A stretch of 64,000 nt of DNA, taken from contig JADJWD010000005.1 in assembly GCA_016716535.1 (NCBI GenBank), positions 496,001 through 560,000 of the forward strand, in the 5' to 3' direction. Shown here in pieces: positions 18,711-30,978 of this stretch. Position numbers and translations under genes: made by a program. A model generated the notes under the pieces. It had not been told where the DNA came from. It searched no databases and saw only the letters and a list, made by a program, of their open reading frames with translations. This DNA comes from Betaproteobacteria bacterium. Its GTDB lineage: Bacteria > Pseudomonadota > Gammaproteobacteria > Burkholderiales > Burkholderiaceae_C. Positions within the stretch are counted from its first letter, which is position 1. Each line of letters begins with the position of its first letter.

Positions 18711-21335
18711 GTGAAGAAGAAGAGGAGCCTCACTTCGTTCGCCGCCGCGGCCACGGCCGCGCTGGCGTTCATGGTGCCGTCCCTGGCGTCTGCCCAGGCT
18801 TCGGTGCCCGTCCAGGCGGCCGAGAACGGCCGCCTGTGGTTCATCGAGCTGGCCGGCGCGCCGAGCGTCGAGGGCCGCGCCGACGCCTCGGTGCGCGGCG
18901 AGCACACGGCCTTCCGCGCCGCCGCGGCGGCCGCAGGGCTGAAGTACACCGAGCGGCGTTCGTACAGCGCGCTCTTCAACGGCCTGTCGGTGTCCATCGA
19001 GCCGAAGGACCGCACGAAGTTTGCGCGCCTGCCCGGCGTGCGCGCGATGCACCCGATCGAGGCGATCCAGGCGCCCGCGCCCGAAAGCGCCGGCGGCGCC
19101 GCGATGGACCTCGCCTTCGCGCTGCAGATGACCGGCGCGAACACCGCGCAGAACACGCTCGGCCTGAGCGGCCGCGGCGTCAAGGTCGGCATCATCGACA
19201 CCGGCATCGACATCGACCACCCGGCCTTCGGCGGCGGCGGCACGCCCGGCTCGACGCCGTTCCCGACCGCGCGGGTCGTCGCCGGCTGGGACTTCGTCGG
19301 CGACGCCTACGACTCGAGCGGCACGACGGCCGCTTCGCAGGTGCCGGTGCCCGACAACAACCCCGACGACTGCAACGGCCACGGCACGCACGTCGCCGGC
19401 ATCGTCGGTGGCAACGGCGGCGGCATCAAGGGCGTGGCGCCGCAGGTGAAGTTCGGTGCCTACCGCGTCTTCGGCTGCACCGGCACGACCTCGTCGGACA
19501 TCATCCTCGCGGCGCTCGAGCGCGCACACGCCGACGGCATGATGGTCATCAACCAGAGCCTCGGTGCCGGCCGCCAGTGGCCGCAGTACCCGACGGCACA
19601 GGCCTCCTCGCGCCTCGTCGCCAAGGGCGTGGTGATGGTCGCCTCGATCGGCAACAACGGCCCGGGCGGCACGTCGCCCGACGCGTTGTTCGCCGCCGGA
19701 GCGCCGGGTGTCGGCCGCAACGTCATCGGCGTGGCGTCGTTCGACAACGCGCAGCGTGCCTTCACCGTCAACGGCACGCCGTTCGGCTACACGCCGGCTT
19801 CGGGCGCGCCGCTACCGCCCACCAGCGGCAGCCTGCCGATGGCCAAGACCGGCACGCCGGCCACCGCCGACGACGGCTGCGCGGCGCCGCCGGCCGGCAG
19901 CCTGGCCGGGCGCGCGGTGCTCATCCGCCGCGGCACCTGCGCCTTCCATGTCAAGGCGTTGAACGCGCAGAACGCCGGCGCCGCCGCCGTCGTGCTCTAC
20001 AACAACCAGGCCGGCGCGCTGAACGCCACCGTGGCCGGCTCGCCGCCGATCGTGATCCCGGTGGTCGGCGTGACGGCCGCGCAGGGCGCCACGCTCGACG
20101 CGGCCATCGCCGCGGGGCCGACGACGCTGAACTGGTCGGCCGACGTCGTCTCGTTCCCGTTCGGCACCGGCGGCCTGATCTCGGCGTTCAGCTCGTACGG
20201 CCTGGCCGCCGACCTGAGCTTCAAGCCCGACATCGGCGCGCCCGGCGGCAGCATCTTCTCGTCGTACCCGCTCGAGCTGGGCGGCGGCGCGACGCTGAGC
20301 GGCACCTCGATGGCCGCGCCGCACGTCGCCGGCGCCGCGGCGCTGATCCTGCAGGCCGCGCCGCGCACGCCGGCGCACCAGATGGCCGCGATGATGCAGA
20401 ACCACGCCAAGCCGCGGCCGTGGTCGGGCAACCCGGGGCTGGGTTTCCTCGACTTCACGTTCAGGCAGGGTGCCGGCCTCGTCGACATCCCCGCCGTCGT
20501 CAAGGCCGACGCGCTGGCGCGCATCAGCGACATCGCCGTCGGCGAGAGCGAGTCGTGGAAGCTGCCGCGCCTGGTGACGGTGGAGAACAACAGCCGCTCG
20601 TGGACGCGCTGGACGATCGAAAACGAGCCGGCGCTGGCCAGCGGCCCGAACGCCATCTGCACGGCCGCGCCGTGCCCGGCGGCCTACGCGCCCACCGGCA
20701 CCTTCGCCGCGCCGGCGACGGTGACGTTCAGCCGCACCGAGGTGATGACGCCGCCGCGCGGCGCCGCAGTGTTCTTCGCGACGATCACGCCGGACGCGGC
20801 GTTGCCCGACCGCAGCCTGTACGGCGGCTACATCAAGCTCACGTCCGACAGCGGCAAGGTGCTGCGCGTGCCGTACGCCGGGCTGAAGGGCAACTACCAG
20901 TCGACGCAGGTGCTGACGCCGACGCCCAACGGCTTTCCGTGGCTGGCGGAGCTGTCCGGCGGGTTCTTCAACAACCGGCCGGCCGGCGGCACCTTCACGA
21001 TGGTCGGCGACGACATCCCGTTCTTCCTGATCCACCTGGATCACCTGTCGCGCCGCGTGCTGCTCGAAGTGCGTGACGAGGTGACCGGCCGCATCGTCGG
21101 CAAGGTCAGCGACGACGAGTACATGACGCGCAACTCGACGCCGGAAGGCTTCTTCCAGTTTACCTGGGACGGCGTCACGTTCAAGGGCGACCCGGCCAGG
21201 CCGCGCGACGTGCGCGAGGTGCCCAACGGCCAGTACACGGTGACGGTGCGCGTGCAGAAGGCGCTCGGCCTCGCGTTCGTGCCCGAGCACTGGGAGACCT
21301 GGACGAGCCCGGTGATCACCGTGGCGCGGCCGTAA
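18711..21335 (+). CDS. Secreted subtilisin-family serine protease with PA domain
   Basis: An 874-residue S8 peptidase. A signal peptide (KKKRSLTSF to SLASAQA, about 1-26) is followed by an I9-type propeptide (about 38-125). The catalytic triad is Asp163 (IIDTGID), His224 (NGHGTHVAG) and Ser533 (SGTSMAAPHVAG). A protease-associated domain is inserted between His and Ser (about 385-470), and the C terminus (about 615-874) is beta-rich, similar to Fn3-like domains of large subtilases. It is probably exported and self-activated for extracellular proteolysis. The start is a GTG at 18711 with GGAG eight bases upstream; it gives a normal signal peptide. Confidence 0.92.
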   Translation: MKKKRSLTSFAAAATAALAFMVPSLASAQASVPVQAAENGRLWFIELAGAPSVEGRADASVRGEHTAFRAAAAAAGLKYTERRSYSALFNGLSVSIEPKDRTKFARLPGVRAMHPIEAIQAPAPESAGGAAMDLAFALQMTGANTAQNTLGLSGRGVKVGIIDTGIDIDHPAFGGGGTPGSTPFPTARVVAGWDFVGDAYDSSGTTAASQVPVPDNNPDDCNGHGTHVAGIVGGNGGGIKGVAPQVKFGAYRVFGCTGTTSSDIILAALERAHADGMMVINQSLGAGRQWPQYPTAQASSRLVAKGVVMVASIGNNGPGGTSPDALFAAGAPGVGRNVIGVASFDNAQRAFTVNGTPFGYTPASGAPLPPTSGSLPMAKTGTPATADDGCAAPPAGSLAGRAVLIRRGTCAFHVKALNAQNAGAAAVVLYNNQAGALNATVAGSPPIVIPVVGVTAAQGATLDAAIAAGPTTLNWSADVVSFPFGTGGLISAFSSYGLAADLSFKPDIGAPGGSIFSSYPLELGGGATLSGTSMAAPHVAGAAALILQAAPRTPAHQMAAMMQNHAKPRPWSGNPGLGFLDFTFRQGAGLVDIPAVVKADALARISDIAVGESESWKLPRLVTVENNSRSWTRWTIENEPALASGPNAICTAAPCPAAYAPTGTFAAPATVTFSRTEVMTPPRGAAVFFATITPDAALPDRSLYGGYIKLTSDSGKVLRVPYAGLKGNYQSTQVLTPTPNGFPWLAELSGGFFNNRPAGGTFTMVGDDIPFFLIHLDHLSRRVLLEVRDEVTGRIVGKVSDDEYMTRNSTPEGFFQFTWDGVTFKGDPARPRDVREVPNGQYTVTVRVQKALGLAFVPEHWETWTSPVITVARP

Positions 21336-21386
21336 GGCGCGCCGGCCGGGGCCGATACGCCCCGGCCAGGCGAATACCGGAAAACG

Positions 21387-21420
21387 AAGAGGCCCCGCGG
21401 CTTGCGCCGCGGGGCCTCTT
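21387..21420. terminator. Bidirectional terminator between subtilase and secA
   Basis: A perfect 15-bp stem (AAGAGGCCCCGCGGC with its complement) around a TTGC loop. The + strand continues GTCTTGTG and the - strand CGTTTTCC, so both directions carry some U after the stem. It lies between convergent genes. Confidence 0.9.
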
Positions 21421-21456
21421 GTCTTGTGTCGTCGGCCGCCAGCCTCGACCCGTGGC

Positions 21457-24258
<2,802 letters not shown>

Positions 24259-24660
24259 GCGGGGGTCGGCAGAAGGCTGGGGGCTCGGTGCCCGGCGCGC
24301 GCCCGGAAGGCGCGCCACGCCAGGGCCGGCCGCGGCCAAAGGCGACCCGGCAGTTTACCAGCCGATACCGCTTGGTCCTGGCTGCCCGCCTTCGCGCCGG
24401 CAGTGCGGCTCGGGGCTTGCCCTATCATCGATCGAGGGGTCGGGCGCGATACTGCGCCCGTCCAAACGCCCCGGCCGCCCGAGTGGGCAAGCCGTCGGGC
24501 CACAAGGCGGGCCGAAGAGCCGCCCAAGGACCCCACCGGAGCCGCCTCCAGACAAGAGCATCGGTTCCGGGCCCCGTCGAAGGGAGCCGGAGGAGACCAC
24601 GACCGTGCGCGGGATGAATTGCCCGGGCGCATCACGCCACAGGCCGCGGAAAGGAATTCG
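24259..24660. other. Divergent intergenic region, secA/M23 peptidase
   Basis: A 402-base stretch without a protein-like frame. TATCAT (24423-24428) is a possible -10 towards the M23 gene, but no TTGACA-like -35 stands at the right distance. AAAGGAATTCG just before 24661 is a good ribosome binding site for the M23 gene. Nothing else was recognised. Confidence 0.5.
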
Positions 24661-26283
24661 ATGAGTCACGATGCGGATCGACGCAAGCCGTCGAGCAAGG
24701 CGTCGAAACGGCCGATGCGGCCCACGCAGGCCGCCGCCGCGGCGCTGCTTGGCCTGGCCGCTTTCGGGCTGGTGATGACCACCGGTGCGGCCCAGGCCGC
24801 CACGACCGCCGCGGCGACCTCGGCGAAGGACAAGCCGGCGCGCAGCGCGAAGGCCACCAAGCCGGTCAAGCCGACCAGGTCGGCGAAGTCGGCCCGATCG
24901 ACCGCCCCGAAACTGCCGAGCGCGAACAAGAACATCGCCGTCGCGGCCGCGGCGGTGCCGACGCAGCCTTCGGCGCTGATGAGCGCCGGCTGCCTCGACG
25001 GCCGGCATGGTGACTGGCTGAGCGGCGAACTGGGCGCCGCCAGCGGCGTGCTGCCGGCGTCCTTCGCGCGGCCGGCCATGGCCGATGCCGCCGATGCCGC
25101 CGATGCGGCCCCGGCCGCCAACCCGGCCGACGCGATCAACGCCGCCGAGACCACCCCGGCGATCCTCACCACGCAGGCCAGCGACTCCGCAGCCGCCTGC
25201 GTGCCGTTTGCCGCCGTGCGCACGCCGGCTGACCGCATCGAGTCGCTCGCCTTCCTGCCAACCTCCGTGTCTGTCGCCGGCGGCGAGCCCGTGCGCGTGA
25301 TGGTCGTCAGCCGCACCGGCCTGCCCGGCGCGCCGACGACCCGTTGGCACGACCTGGCCGAACTGCCCGCCGGCGAGCGCGAAGTCTGGCTGCAGGCCGC
25401 CGGCGTGCTGGCCGGCGACGTGGCCGAGCAGGTGCCGGCGCGCTGGCAGCGCGACGTGAGCGTGCTCGTGCGGCAGATGAAGCGGCTGACGCACGCCCCG
25501 GACACGGCCTGGGTGCGCCTGGTGTTCAGCGGCCAGGGCGACGCGGTGCGCATCGAGGCCGTCGAACTTGTCGACGACACGAGCGGCCAGGCGCTCGACA
25601 GCGCGATCTGGCTCGACCGCGCCGACGGCCCGGGCGGTTTCGTCAGCGCCAGCGGCGGCGACCACGAGCGTGTGCTGTGGCAGTCGCCGGTGGACTACCG
25701 GCGCATCTCGCGCGGCGTCGGCCCGGCCACCGTCGTTGTGCGCAAGCGCGTGCTGGCCAAGCCGAAGACGCCGGGCGGCAAGCCGCGCGTCATCGTGCGC
25801 AGCTTCCGCACGCACGGCCAGCACCAGGGCATCGACTACGCCGCGCCGAGCGGCACGCCGGTCGTCACGGTCGCCGACGGCGCCGTGGTGCACGCCGGGC
25901 GCAGCGGCGGCTACGGCAACCTCGTCGTCGTCGACCACGGTGGCGGCATCACGACGTACTACGCGCACCTGTCGGCGTTCGGCGCCGGCGTGCAGGAAGG
26001 CGCGCGCGTCGAGCGCGGCCAGGAGATCGGGCAGGTCGGCTCGACCGGCCGCTCGACCGGCCCGCACCTGCACTACGAGATCCGCCGCGACGGCCAGTAC
26101 CTCGACCCGGCGAACCCGGCGCAGACGCTGCCGAACTGGAACCTCTCGGCCGACGAGCACCATGTGGTGCTGACGCGCCTGCTGGCGCTGTCGATGTCGC
26201 GCCAGGGCGCGCACGTGCGCGCGACGCGGCAGCCGGCGCTGGCCGCCGCGCCGACGACGGGGTCGACGGCGGCGGCCGAGTAG
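24661..26283 (+). CDS. M23 family metallopeptidase (LytM-like)
   Basis: A 540-residue exported protein. The hydrophobic segment at about 23-48 (AAAAALLGLAAFGLVMTTGAAQA) is a signal peptide after a long basic n-region. An Ala/Lys-rich linker and a beta-rich middle domain follow. The M23 domain begins near residue 390: HQGIDYAAPSGTPVVTVADG, then HLSAF, and GPHLHYEIRRDG with the HxH zinc ligands. All zinc-site residues are present, so it is likely an active peptidoglycan endopeptidase in the periplasm. The start is supported by AAAGGA. It is convergent with the pcm-like gene. Confidence 0.92.
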   Translation: MSHDADRRKPSSKASKRPMRPTQAAAAALLGLAAFGLVMTTGAAQAATTAAATSAKDKPARSAKATKPVKPTRSAKSARSTAPKLPSANKNIAVAAAAVPTQPSALMSAGCLDGRHGDWLSGELGAASGVLPASFARPAMADAADAADAAPAANPADAINAAETTPAILTTQASDSAAACVPFAAVRTPADRIESLAFLPTSVSVAGGEPVRVMVVSRTGLPGAPTTRWHDLAELPAGEREVWLQAAGVLAGDVAEQVPARWQRDVSVLVRQMKRLTHAPDTAWVRLVFSGQGDAVRIEAVELVDDTSGQALDSAIWLDRADGPGGFVSASGGDHERVLWQSPVDYRRISRGVGPATVVVRKRVLAKPKTPGGKPRVIVRSFRTHGQHQGIDYAAPSGTPVVTVADGAVVHAGRSGGYGNLVVVDHGGGITTYYAHLSAFGAGVQEGARVERGQEIGQVGSTGRSTGPHLHYEIRRDGQYLDPANPAQTLPNWNLSADEHHVVLTRLLALSMSRQGAHVRATRQPALAAAPTTGSTAAAE

Positions 26284-26288
26284 GCAGG

Positions 26289-27191
26289 CTACTGCTTGGC
26301 GTCGCCGGCCGCGGCGCCCTTCATCATCGCCCCGGTCATCGGGATGAAGAAGACGCCCACGTCCTTGCGTGACGTGACCTTGCCGTCGGCGTCCTTGGCG
26401 TAGATGAACAGGAACTGGCCGCGCTTGAACGGCTGGCCGATCGGGATCAGCATGCGGCCGCCCGGCTTGAGCTGCTTGAACAGCGCCGGCGGCACGAACT
26501 GCGCCGCGCAGGTGACGATGATGCTGTCGAAGCCGCCGGCCACCTCGGGCCAGCCGTAGAAGCCGTCGCCGACCTTCGTGCTGACGTTGGTGATGCTCAG
26601 CGGCTGGTAGATGTTGGCGACCGCCTTGCCCAGCGGCTCGATGATCTCGATCGAGTACACGCTCTTGACGATGCGCGAGAGCAGCGAGCTCTGGAAGCCC
26701 GAGCCGGTGCCGATCTCGAGCACGGTGTCGGTGGGTTTCGGTTGCAGCGCCTGCGTCATGTAGGCCTGGCCGAGGTAGTCCGACAGCGCCGAGCCGAAGC
26801 CGATCGCCCACGGCTTGGCCTCGGCCTCGTAGGCGTCGCCGGCCAATGAACGCTTCTCGGCGTACTGGTAGTGGTAGTACTCGCGCGGCAGCGCGGCGAA
26901 GGCGCTCAGCACCGCCGGGTCGGCCTTGCCGAAGCGCTGCGCGAGGTAGCGCTCGATGCTCTTCAGCGCCGACTCCTTGCGCCGCTGGATCGCGTCGAAC
27001 GCGCCCGCGCTGATCTCGTGCGGCCGACCGCTGGCCTGCATCGCGGCGATGTAGGCCTCGCGGGTCCACTTGGCCGGCGGCGTCGCCGCGGCGGGCGAGG
27101 CGGGAGCCAAAGCCGCAGCGGGCGTGGGCTGCGCCGCAGCGCGGCCGGCCAGCGAGGCCAGCAGCGCGGCGCTGAAGGTGCGACGGAACAT
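26289..27191 (-). CDS. Protein-L-isoaspartate O-methyltransferase-like protein with signal peptide
   Basis: A 300-residue protein. Residues 1-20 (MFRRTFSAALLASLAGRAAA, then Q) look like a Sec signal peptide. The PCMT fold occupies about 65-300: motif I is VLEIGTGSGFQSSLLSRI (157-174), preceded by SDYLGQAYMTQAL, the equivalent of the SqPyivA active-site region. It would methylate isoaspartyl residues using S-adenosylmethionine. Export is odd because that cofactor is cytoplasmic; either the N terminus is a membrane anchor facing inside or the start is misjudged. It lies 92 bases downstream of the spermidine-synthase-like gene on the same strand. Confidence 0.82.
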   Translation of the reverse strand: MFRRTFSAALLASLAGRAAAQPTPAAALAPASPAAATPPAKWTREAYIAAMQASGRPHEISAGAFDAIQRRKESALKSIERYLAQRFGKADPAVLSAFAALPREYYHYQYAEKRSLAGDAYEAEAKPWAIGFGSALSDYLGQAYMTQALQPKPTDTVLEIGTGSGFQSSLLSRIVKSVYSIEIIEPLGKAVANIYQPLSITNVSTKVGDGFYGWPEVAGGFDSIIVTCAAQFVPPALFKQLKPGGRMLIPIGQPFKRGQFLFIYAKDADGKVTSRKDVGVFFIPMTGAMMKGAAAGDAKQ

Positions 27192-27283
27192 CGAGTGAAT
27201 CTCCTGGGAAGGTGGCGTCAGAACGGGTGAAGTCGAAATCGGGACGACGGCGCGGAAGGGGCGGGGTCGCGGGCGTGAACGTT

Positions 27284-29788
27284 TCAGGCACCCGCCAGTG
27301 CCGGCTGCGCCGCGCTGCGCCGCGCCAGCGGCGGCCACAGCCACACGAGCAGGTACAGCCCGATGCCGGAGGCCACCAGCACGCGGTTGCCGTGGCCCAT
27401 CGCCAACAGGTGGGCCAGCGGCGAGGCGACGACCGAGAAGGCGCCGTTCAGGCTCCAGGCCCACGGCACGAAGTGCGGATAAGGCTGCAGCGCCGCCATG
27501 CCGCACGCGAACGGGAAGCCGAGCGCGATGCCCACCGGCGCGATCGCCAGCAGCAGCACCGCGATGCGCACCGGCAGCGGCCAGGCGATGCCCAGCGGCA
27601 GCAGCGTGTCGGCGAACGCGAAGGCAAAGGCGCAAAAGCCGAGGATCACGAGGCACGCGCGGCGCAGGCCGCGGCGCAGCAGGCGCGCGTCGTTGTGCGC
27701 GTGCTCGGTGAAGCGGCCGCTCCACCAGCTGCCGATGCCGCTGTACAGCAGCATCGAGCCGAGCGCCAGCGAGAAGCCGAGCGTGCGGTCGTTGAGGAAG
27801 TAGGTCGCCTTCTCGATCAGGTAGATCTCGATGAAGAGGAACCCGAGCCCGAGCCCGGCGAAGTAGGCGATCGAGCGGCTCACGAGCCGCGCGTGCATGC
27901 CCATCGTCTTGCGCCTGAACAGAGGCAGTGACAACACGAGCAGCGCAATCACCACCGACTGCGCCAGCACCGCGACGCTGACGAGCGCGCCGATCTCCTC
28001 GCGCGGCACGAGGTCGATGCGTTCGAAGATCGCCGGCAGCGCCGCCAGCCGCAGCACCGAGAAGAAGTGCGGCCGGTCGGTCGTCGCCGGGCTCAGGTCC
28101 ACCGTCGCCGGCCAGCGCTGCCCGCCCGGCAGCACGTAGGCGCGGATCTCGGCGGCGAGCGCGTCCTGCCGCTCGCCGGGCCGGCCGAGCTGCACCTGCT
28201 CGAACGACACGGCGGGCAGGTCGTTCCAGATCTTCGCGCCGGCCGGGTCGACGCCGGGCAGGTACGGCGTGTCGAACGAGCGCTCGTCGCAGAAGCGCTG
28301 GATGGCCGCGATCGCGGCGGCGTCGAACGGCTGCTTGGACAGCAGGATGCGCGCGTTCCACGCCGAGCGGTAGACGACGATGTGCCGCGACGGATCGGCG
28401 ACGCCGGCGGCGCGCAGCGCCTGGCGCGCGGTGAGCACGAGCTTGACGGCGTAGACCGTGAACTCGCGGATCGACACCGGCACCGAGATCATCCCGGTCG
28501 GCGACAGCGCACGGTGGTACGCGGCCAGCCCCTCGACGGTGAACGAGTACTTGCTGATGTCGCTGCTGCCCTGGAAGTCGAGCGCGATGTCGACGAGGTC
28601 GAACGATGCCTCGGGCTGGCCGGCGACGCTGCGCAGGTAGGCTGACGGCGCGGTGGCCAGCCGGCGTGCGTCGCCTTGAAGGTCGGGCCGGTACTGGCCG
28701 ATCAGCGAGTGGATCGTCGGCTCGGGCTCGAGCGCGACGATGCGGCCGGCGCCGAGTTGCGCCGCCTCGTCGAGCCGGTAGCCGCCGCGGCTGCCCACCA
28801 GCAGCACCGCCGGCGCCTTGGGCACGAGCCGGTACGGCAGCGCGTCGAGCGAGGCGTTCAGGTACGGCAGCGCGCCGGGGCGCTCGCGCGGCAACGAGGT
28901 CAGGCGGTTGCCGTCGGCATACAGGCCGTAGGTCGCGATCGGCTCGGCGCCGCCGAGCATCGCCTCGTTGTTGGACAGGTCGACGTCCAGCCGTTCGGTG
29001 AAGTTGCCGAGCACCTCGTAGACGCCGCGCGGCGACTTGATCACCTGCAAGCGCTCGTTGCCCTCGACGCGCAGCGGCGCGGCGATCGCCTTGTACTCGT
29101 TGTAGTCGGCGCGCGCGAAGAGCAGCACCGCGGCCACCGCGCCGATGGTGAGCGCCAGCAGCGCGCCGCGCCCGGCCGGCGCGCGCACGAGCAGCCAGCC
29201 GGCGAGCGCCAGCACCGGCAGCAGCACGAGCGGCAGCGCAAACGGATGCAGCACGAACATCAGCGCGACGACGACGATGCCCGACGCGCCCGCGCCGACG
29301 AGGTCGGCGGCGTAGATGCGCGAGATGTCGCTGCCGAAGGCGACGAAGTACAGGCCGATGAACGCGCCGCTCAGGAAGAAGAACGGGAACAGCGCCGCGT
29401 AGTACGCGCCGATGCGCCACAGCTGCGCGTCCATCGTCGCGTGGTTCTGCAGCGCGAGCGGATTGAAGTCGATCGCGGTCAACGCGATCGTGCCGCCGGC
29501 CAGCGAGACGATCATCGCCGCCGGCAGCCACGCGAAGGCGCGGCGCACGCGCTGCACATCGGCGAGCAGCCAGTCCTTGGCGAGGTTGAGCACGACGCCG
29601 CTGGCGGCGATGCCGACCATCGTGATCGAGATGACCCAGTAGCCGTACTCGGACCAGCTGACGATCGCGAACCAGCGCGTCAAAGCGATCTCGTAGCCGA
29701 CCGAGGCGAGGGCGACGAGGAAGAGCGGGACGAGCTGCGGGCGGCCGAGGCCGCCGGTGGCGGGCGCGAAAGAGGCTTCGGTGCTCAT
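27284..29788 (-). CDS. Polytopic membrane protein with spermidine-synthase-like domain
   Basis: An 834-residue protein. An N-terminal block of about seven membrane segments (residues 15-240) is followed by a soluble Rossmann-like domain (about 265-580) with VLLVGSRGGYRLDEAAQL, the counterpart of the glycine-rich loop of aminopropyltransferases, and FDLVDIALDF. A second membrane block (about 600-830) ends the chain. Similar fusions are annotated as spermidine synthase, but the catalytic aspartates and putrescine pocket are not clearly kept, so another group-transfer reaction is likely. Its ATG overlaps the stop of the upstream hydrolase by four bases. Confidence 0.75.
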   Translation of the reverse strand: MSTEASFAPATGGLGRPQLVPLFLVALASVGYEIALTRWFAIVSWSEYGYWVISITMVGIAASGVVLNLAKDWLLADVQRVRRAFAWLPAAMIVSLAGGTIALTAIDFNPLALQNHATMDAQLWRIGAYYAALFPFFFLSGAFIGLYFVAFGSDISRIYAADLVGAGASGIVVVALMFVLHPFALPLVLLPVLALAGWLLVRAPAGRGALLALTIGAVAAVLLFARADYNEYKAIAAPLRVEGNERLQVIKSPRGVYEVLGNFTERLDVDLSNNEAMLGGAEPIATYGLYADGNRLTSLPRERPGALPYLNASLDALPYRLVPKAPAVLLVGSRGGYRLDEAAQLGAGRIVALEPEPTIHSLIGQYRPDLQGDARRLATAPSAYLRSVAGQPEASFDLVDIALDFQGSSDISKYSFTVEGLAAYHRALSPTGMISVPVSIREFTVYAVKLVLTARQALRAAGVADPSRHIVVYRSAWNARILLSKQPFDAAAIAAIQRFCDERSFDTPYLPGVDPAGAKIWNDLPAVSFEQVQLGRPGERQDALAAEIRAYVLPGGQRWPATVDLSPATTDRPHFFSVLRLAALPAIFERIDLVPREEIGALVSVAVLAQSVVIALLVLSLPLFRRKTMGMHARLVSRSIAYFAGLGLGFLFIEIYLIEKATYFLNDRTLGFSLALGSMLLYSGIGSWWSGRFTEHAHNDARLLRRGLRRACLVILGFCAFAFAFADTLLPLGIAWPLPVRIAVLLLAIAPVGIALGFPFACGMAALQPYPHFVPWAWSLNGAFSVVASPLAHLLAMGHGNRVLVASGIGLYLLVWLWPPLARRSAAQPALAGA

Positions 29789-30819
29789 CGGCCGGCACCT
29801 GTGTCGGTGACTGCGGCGGCGGCCGCGGCGGGCACGTGCCGCACGAACTGCTCGAGCCGCTCGTTGAACGCCGCCGCCTCGTCGACGAAGAGCGCGTGCC
29901 CGGCGTCGGCGTAGAGCTGCGTCTCGATCGACGCATGGCGCGCGCCGACGATCTGCCCTTGTTGAGCGAACCTCGGCGTGTAGGCGTAGAGCACCGGCAT
30001 CGCCGCGGCGCAGGCGTACAGCGCGTCGCGCCAGAACTCGCGCGGCCGTGGCTGGCGCAAGAGGTCGATCGATGCGGCGAGCGGCGTGCGCAGCGCCGCC
30101 TCGACGAGCGCGTCGCGCCACGCGGGCTCGACCGGGCGCTTGAACATCGCGTTCACGAACCCGCTTACCGTCTCGCGGCGGCGGGTGCGCAGTCGCTTGA
30201 AGAAGGTCGGGTCGGAAGCCGGCGGGTCGCCGACGCCGACTGAGTTGTCCACGAGTACCAGCGCGCGCACCGGCGTCGCCGCGCCGCTTGCGCGCACGTC
30301 GTGCAGGTACTGCAGGCTTTCGAGCACGCCGAGCGACCAGCCGACCAGCACCACCGGCACCTCGCATCGCGCGGCCACAAGCCATTGGCCGATGTCGGCG
30401 GCGCGCTGCGCGTAGGTGTAGCCGTCGGGCGCGACGGCCGATTCGCCCTGGCCGCGCGGGTCGAGCGCCAGCACGCGGTGGTGCGTTGCGAAGTGCGCGA
30501 GCTGCGCACGCCAGATCCACGCCGGCATCGTCCAGCCGGGGACGAAGGCGAGGGTGGGTGCGGCGGCGGCGCGGGTGGTGCGGGTCGCGTCGGCCGGCCC
30601 CGCTTCGAGGTAGTGCAGCCGCACGCCGTCGGAGGTGGTGAACCAGCGGCTGGCGGCTGTTGAGGTGTCAGGAGGGCCGGCAGGCACCGCTGCAAGCGTG
30701 CGGGGGCTCCCGAGTGCACCGGCGAGTGCGCCGCCGAGGCCGATCAGGCTCGTAAGGCCGACAAACGTCCGCCGCCGGGGGCGCCAGGCGCACCCCAGGG
30801 GCTCTTCGATCGAGCGCAT
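29785..30819 (-). CDS. Alpha/beta hydrolase with Tat-like signal
   Basis: A 344-residue hydrolase. The N terminus PRRRTFVGLTSLIGLGGALAG resembles a twin-arginine signal. The fold markers are TLAFVPGWTM (oxyanion HG-like turn), LDPRGQGES, the nucleophile elbow GWSLG, and DAGHALFVDEA with the catalytic His. The substrate is not predictable; small esters or lactones are typical. It is translationally coupled (ATGA) to the downstream spermidine-synthase-like membrane gene, so they probably serve one pathway in or at the membrane. Confidence 0.82.
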   Translation of the reverse strand: MRSIEEPLGCAWRPRRRTFVGLTSLIGLGGALAGALGSPRTLAAVPAGPPDTSTAASRWFTTSDGVRLHYLEAGPADATRTTRAAAAPTLAFVPGWTMPAWIWRAQLAHFATHHRVLALDPRGQGESAVAPDGYTYAQRAADIGQWLVAARCEVPVVLVGWSLGVLESLQYLHDVRASGAATPVRALVLVDNSVGVGDPPASDPTFFKRLRTRRRETVSGFVNAMFKRPVEPAWRDALVEAALRTPLAASIDLLRQPRPREFWRDALYACAAAMPVLYAYTPRFAQQGQIVGARHASIETQLYADAGHALFVDEAAAFNERLEQFVRHVPAAAAAAVTDTGAGR

Positions 30820-30978
30820 GGATGAAATCGAAGCGGGCCGTGCGGCGCGACCTGCGGCGGCATCGCGGTGATGCAGCCAGCGATCGTCAAATTCATGCGG
30901 CCCGCACTCCTCGGCGGTTCCCTACCCAGCCGCGAAGTGTAATGACCCACCTCGACGCGGCGCCACCGCGCCCGCCGA

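Noticed and set aside
27284..29788. True spermidine synthase
   Set aside because: The glycine-rich loop is altered and the domain is embedded between two membrane blocks; catalytic residues are not clearly kept.
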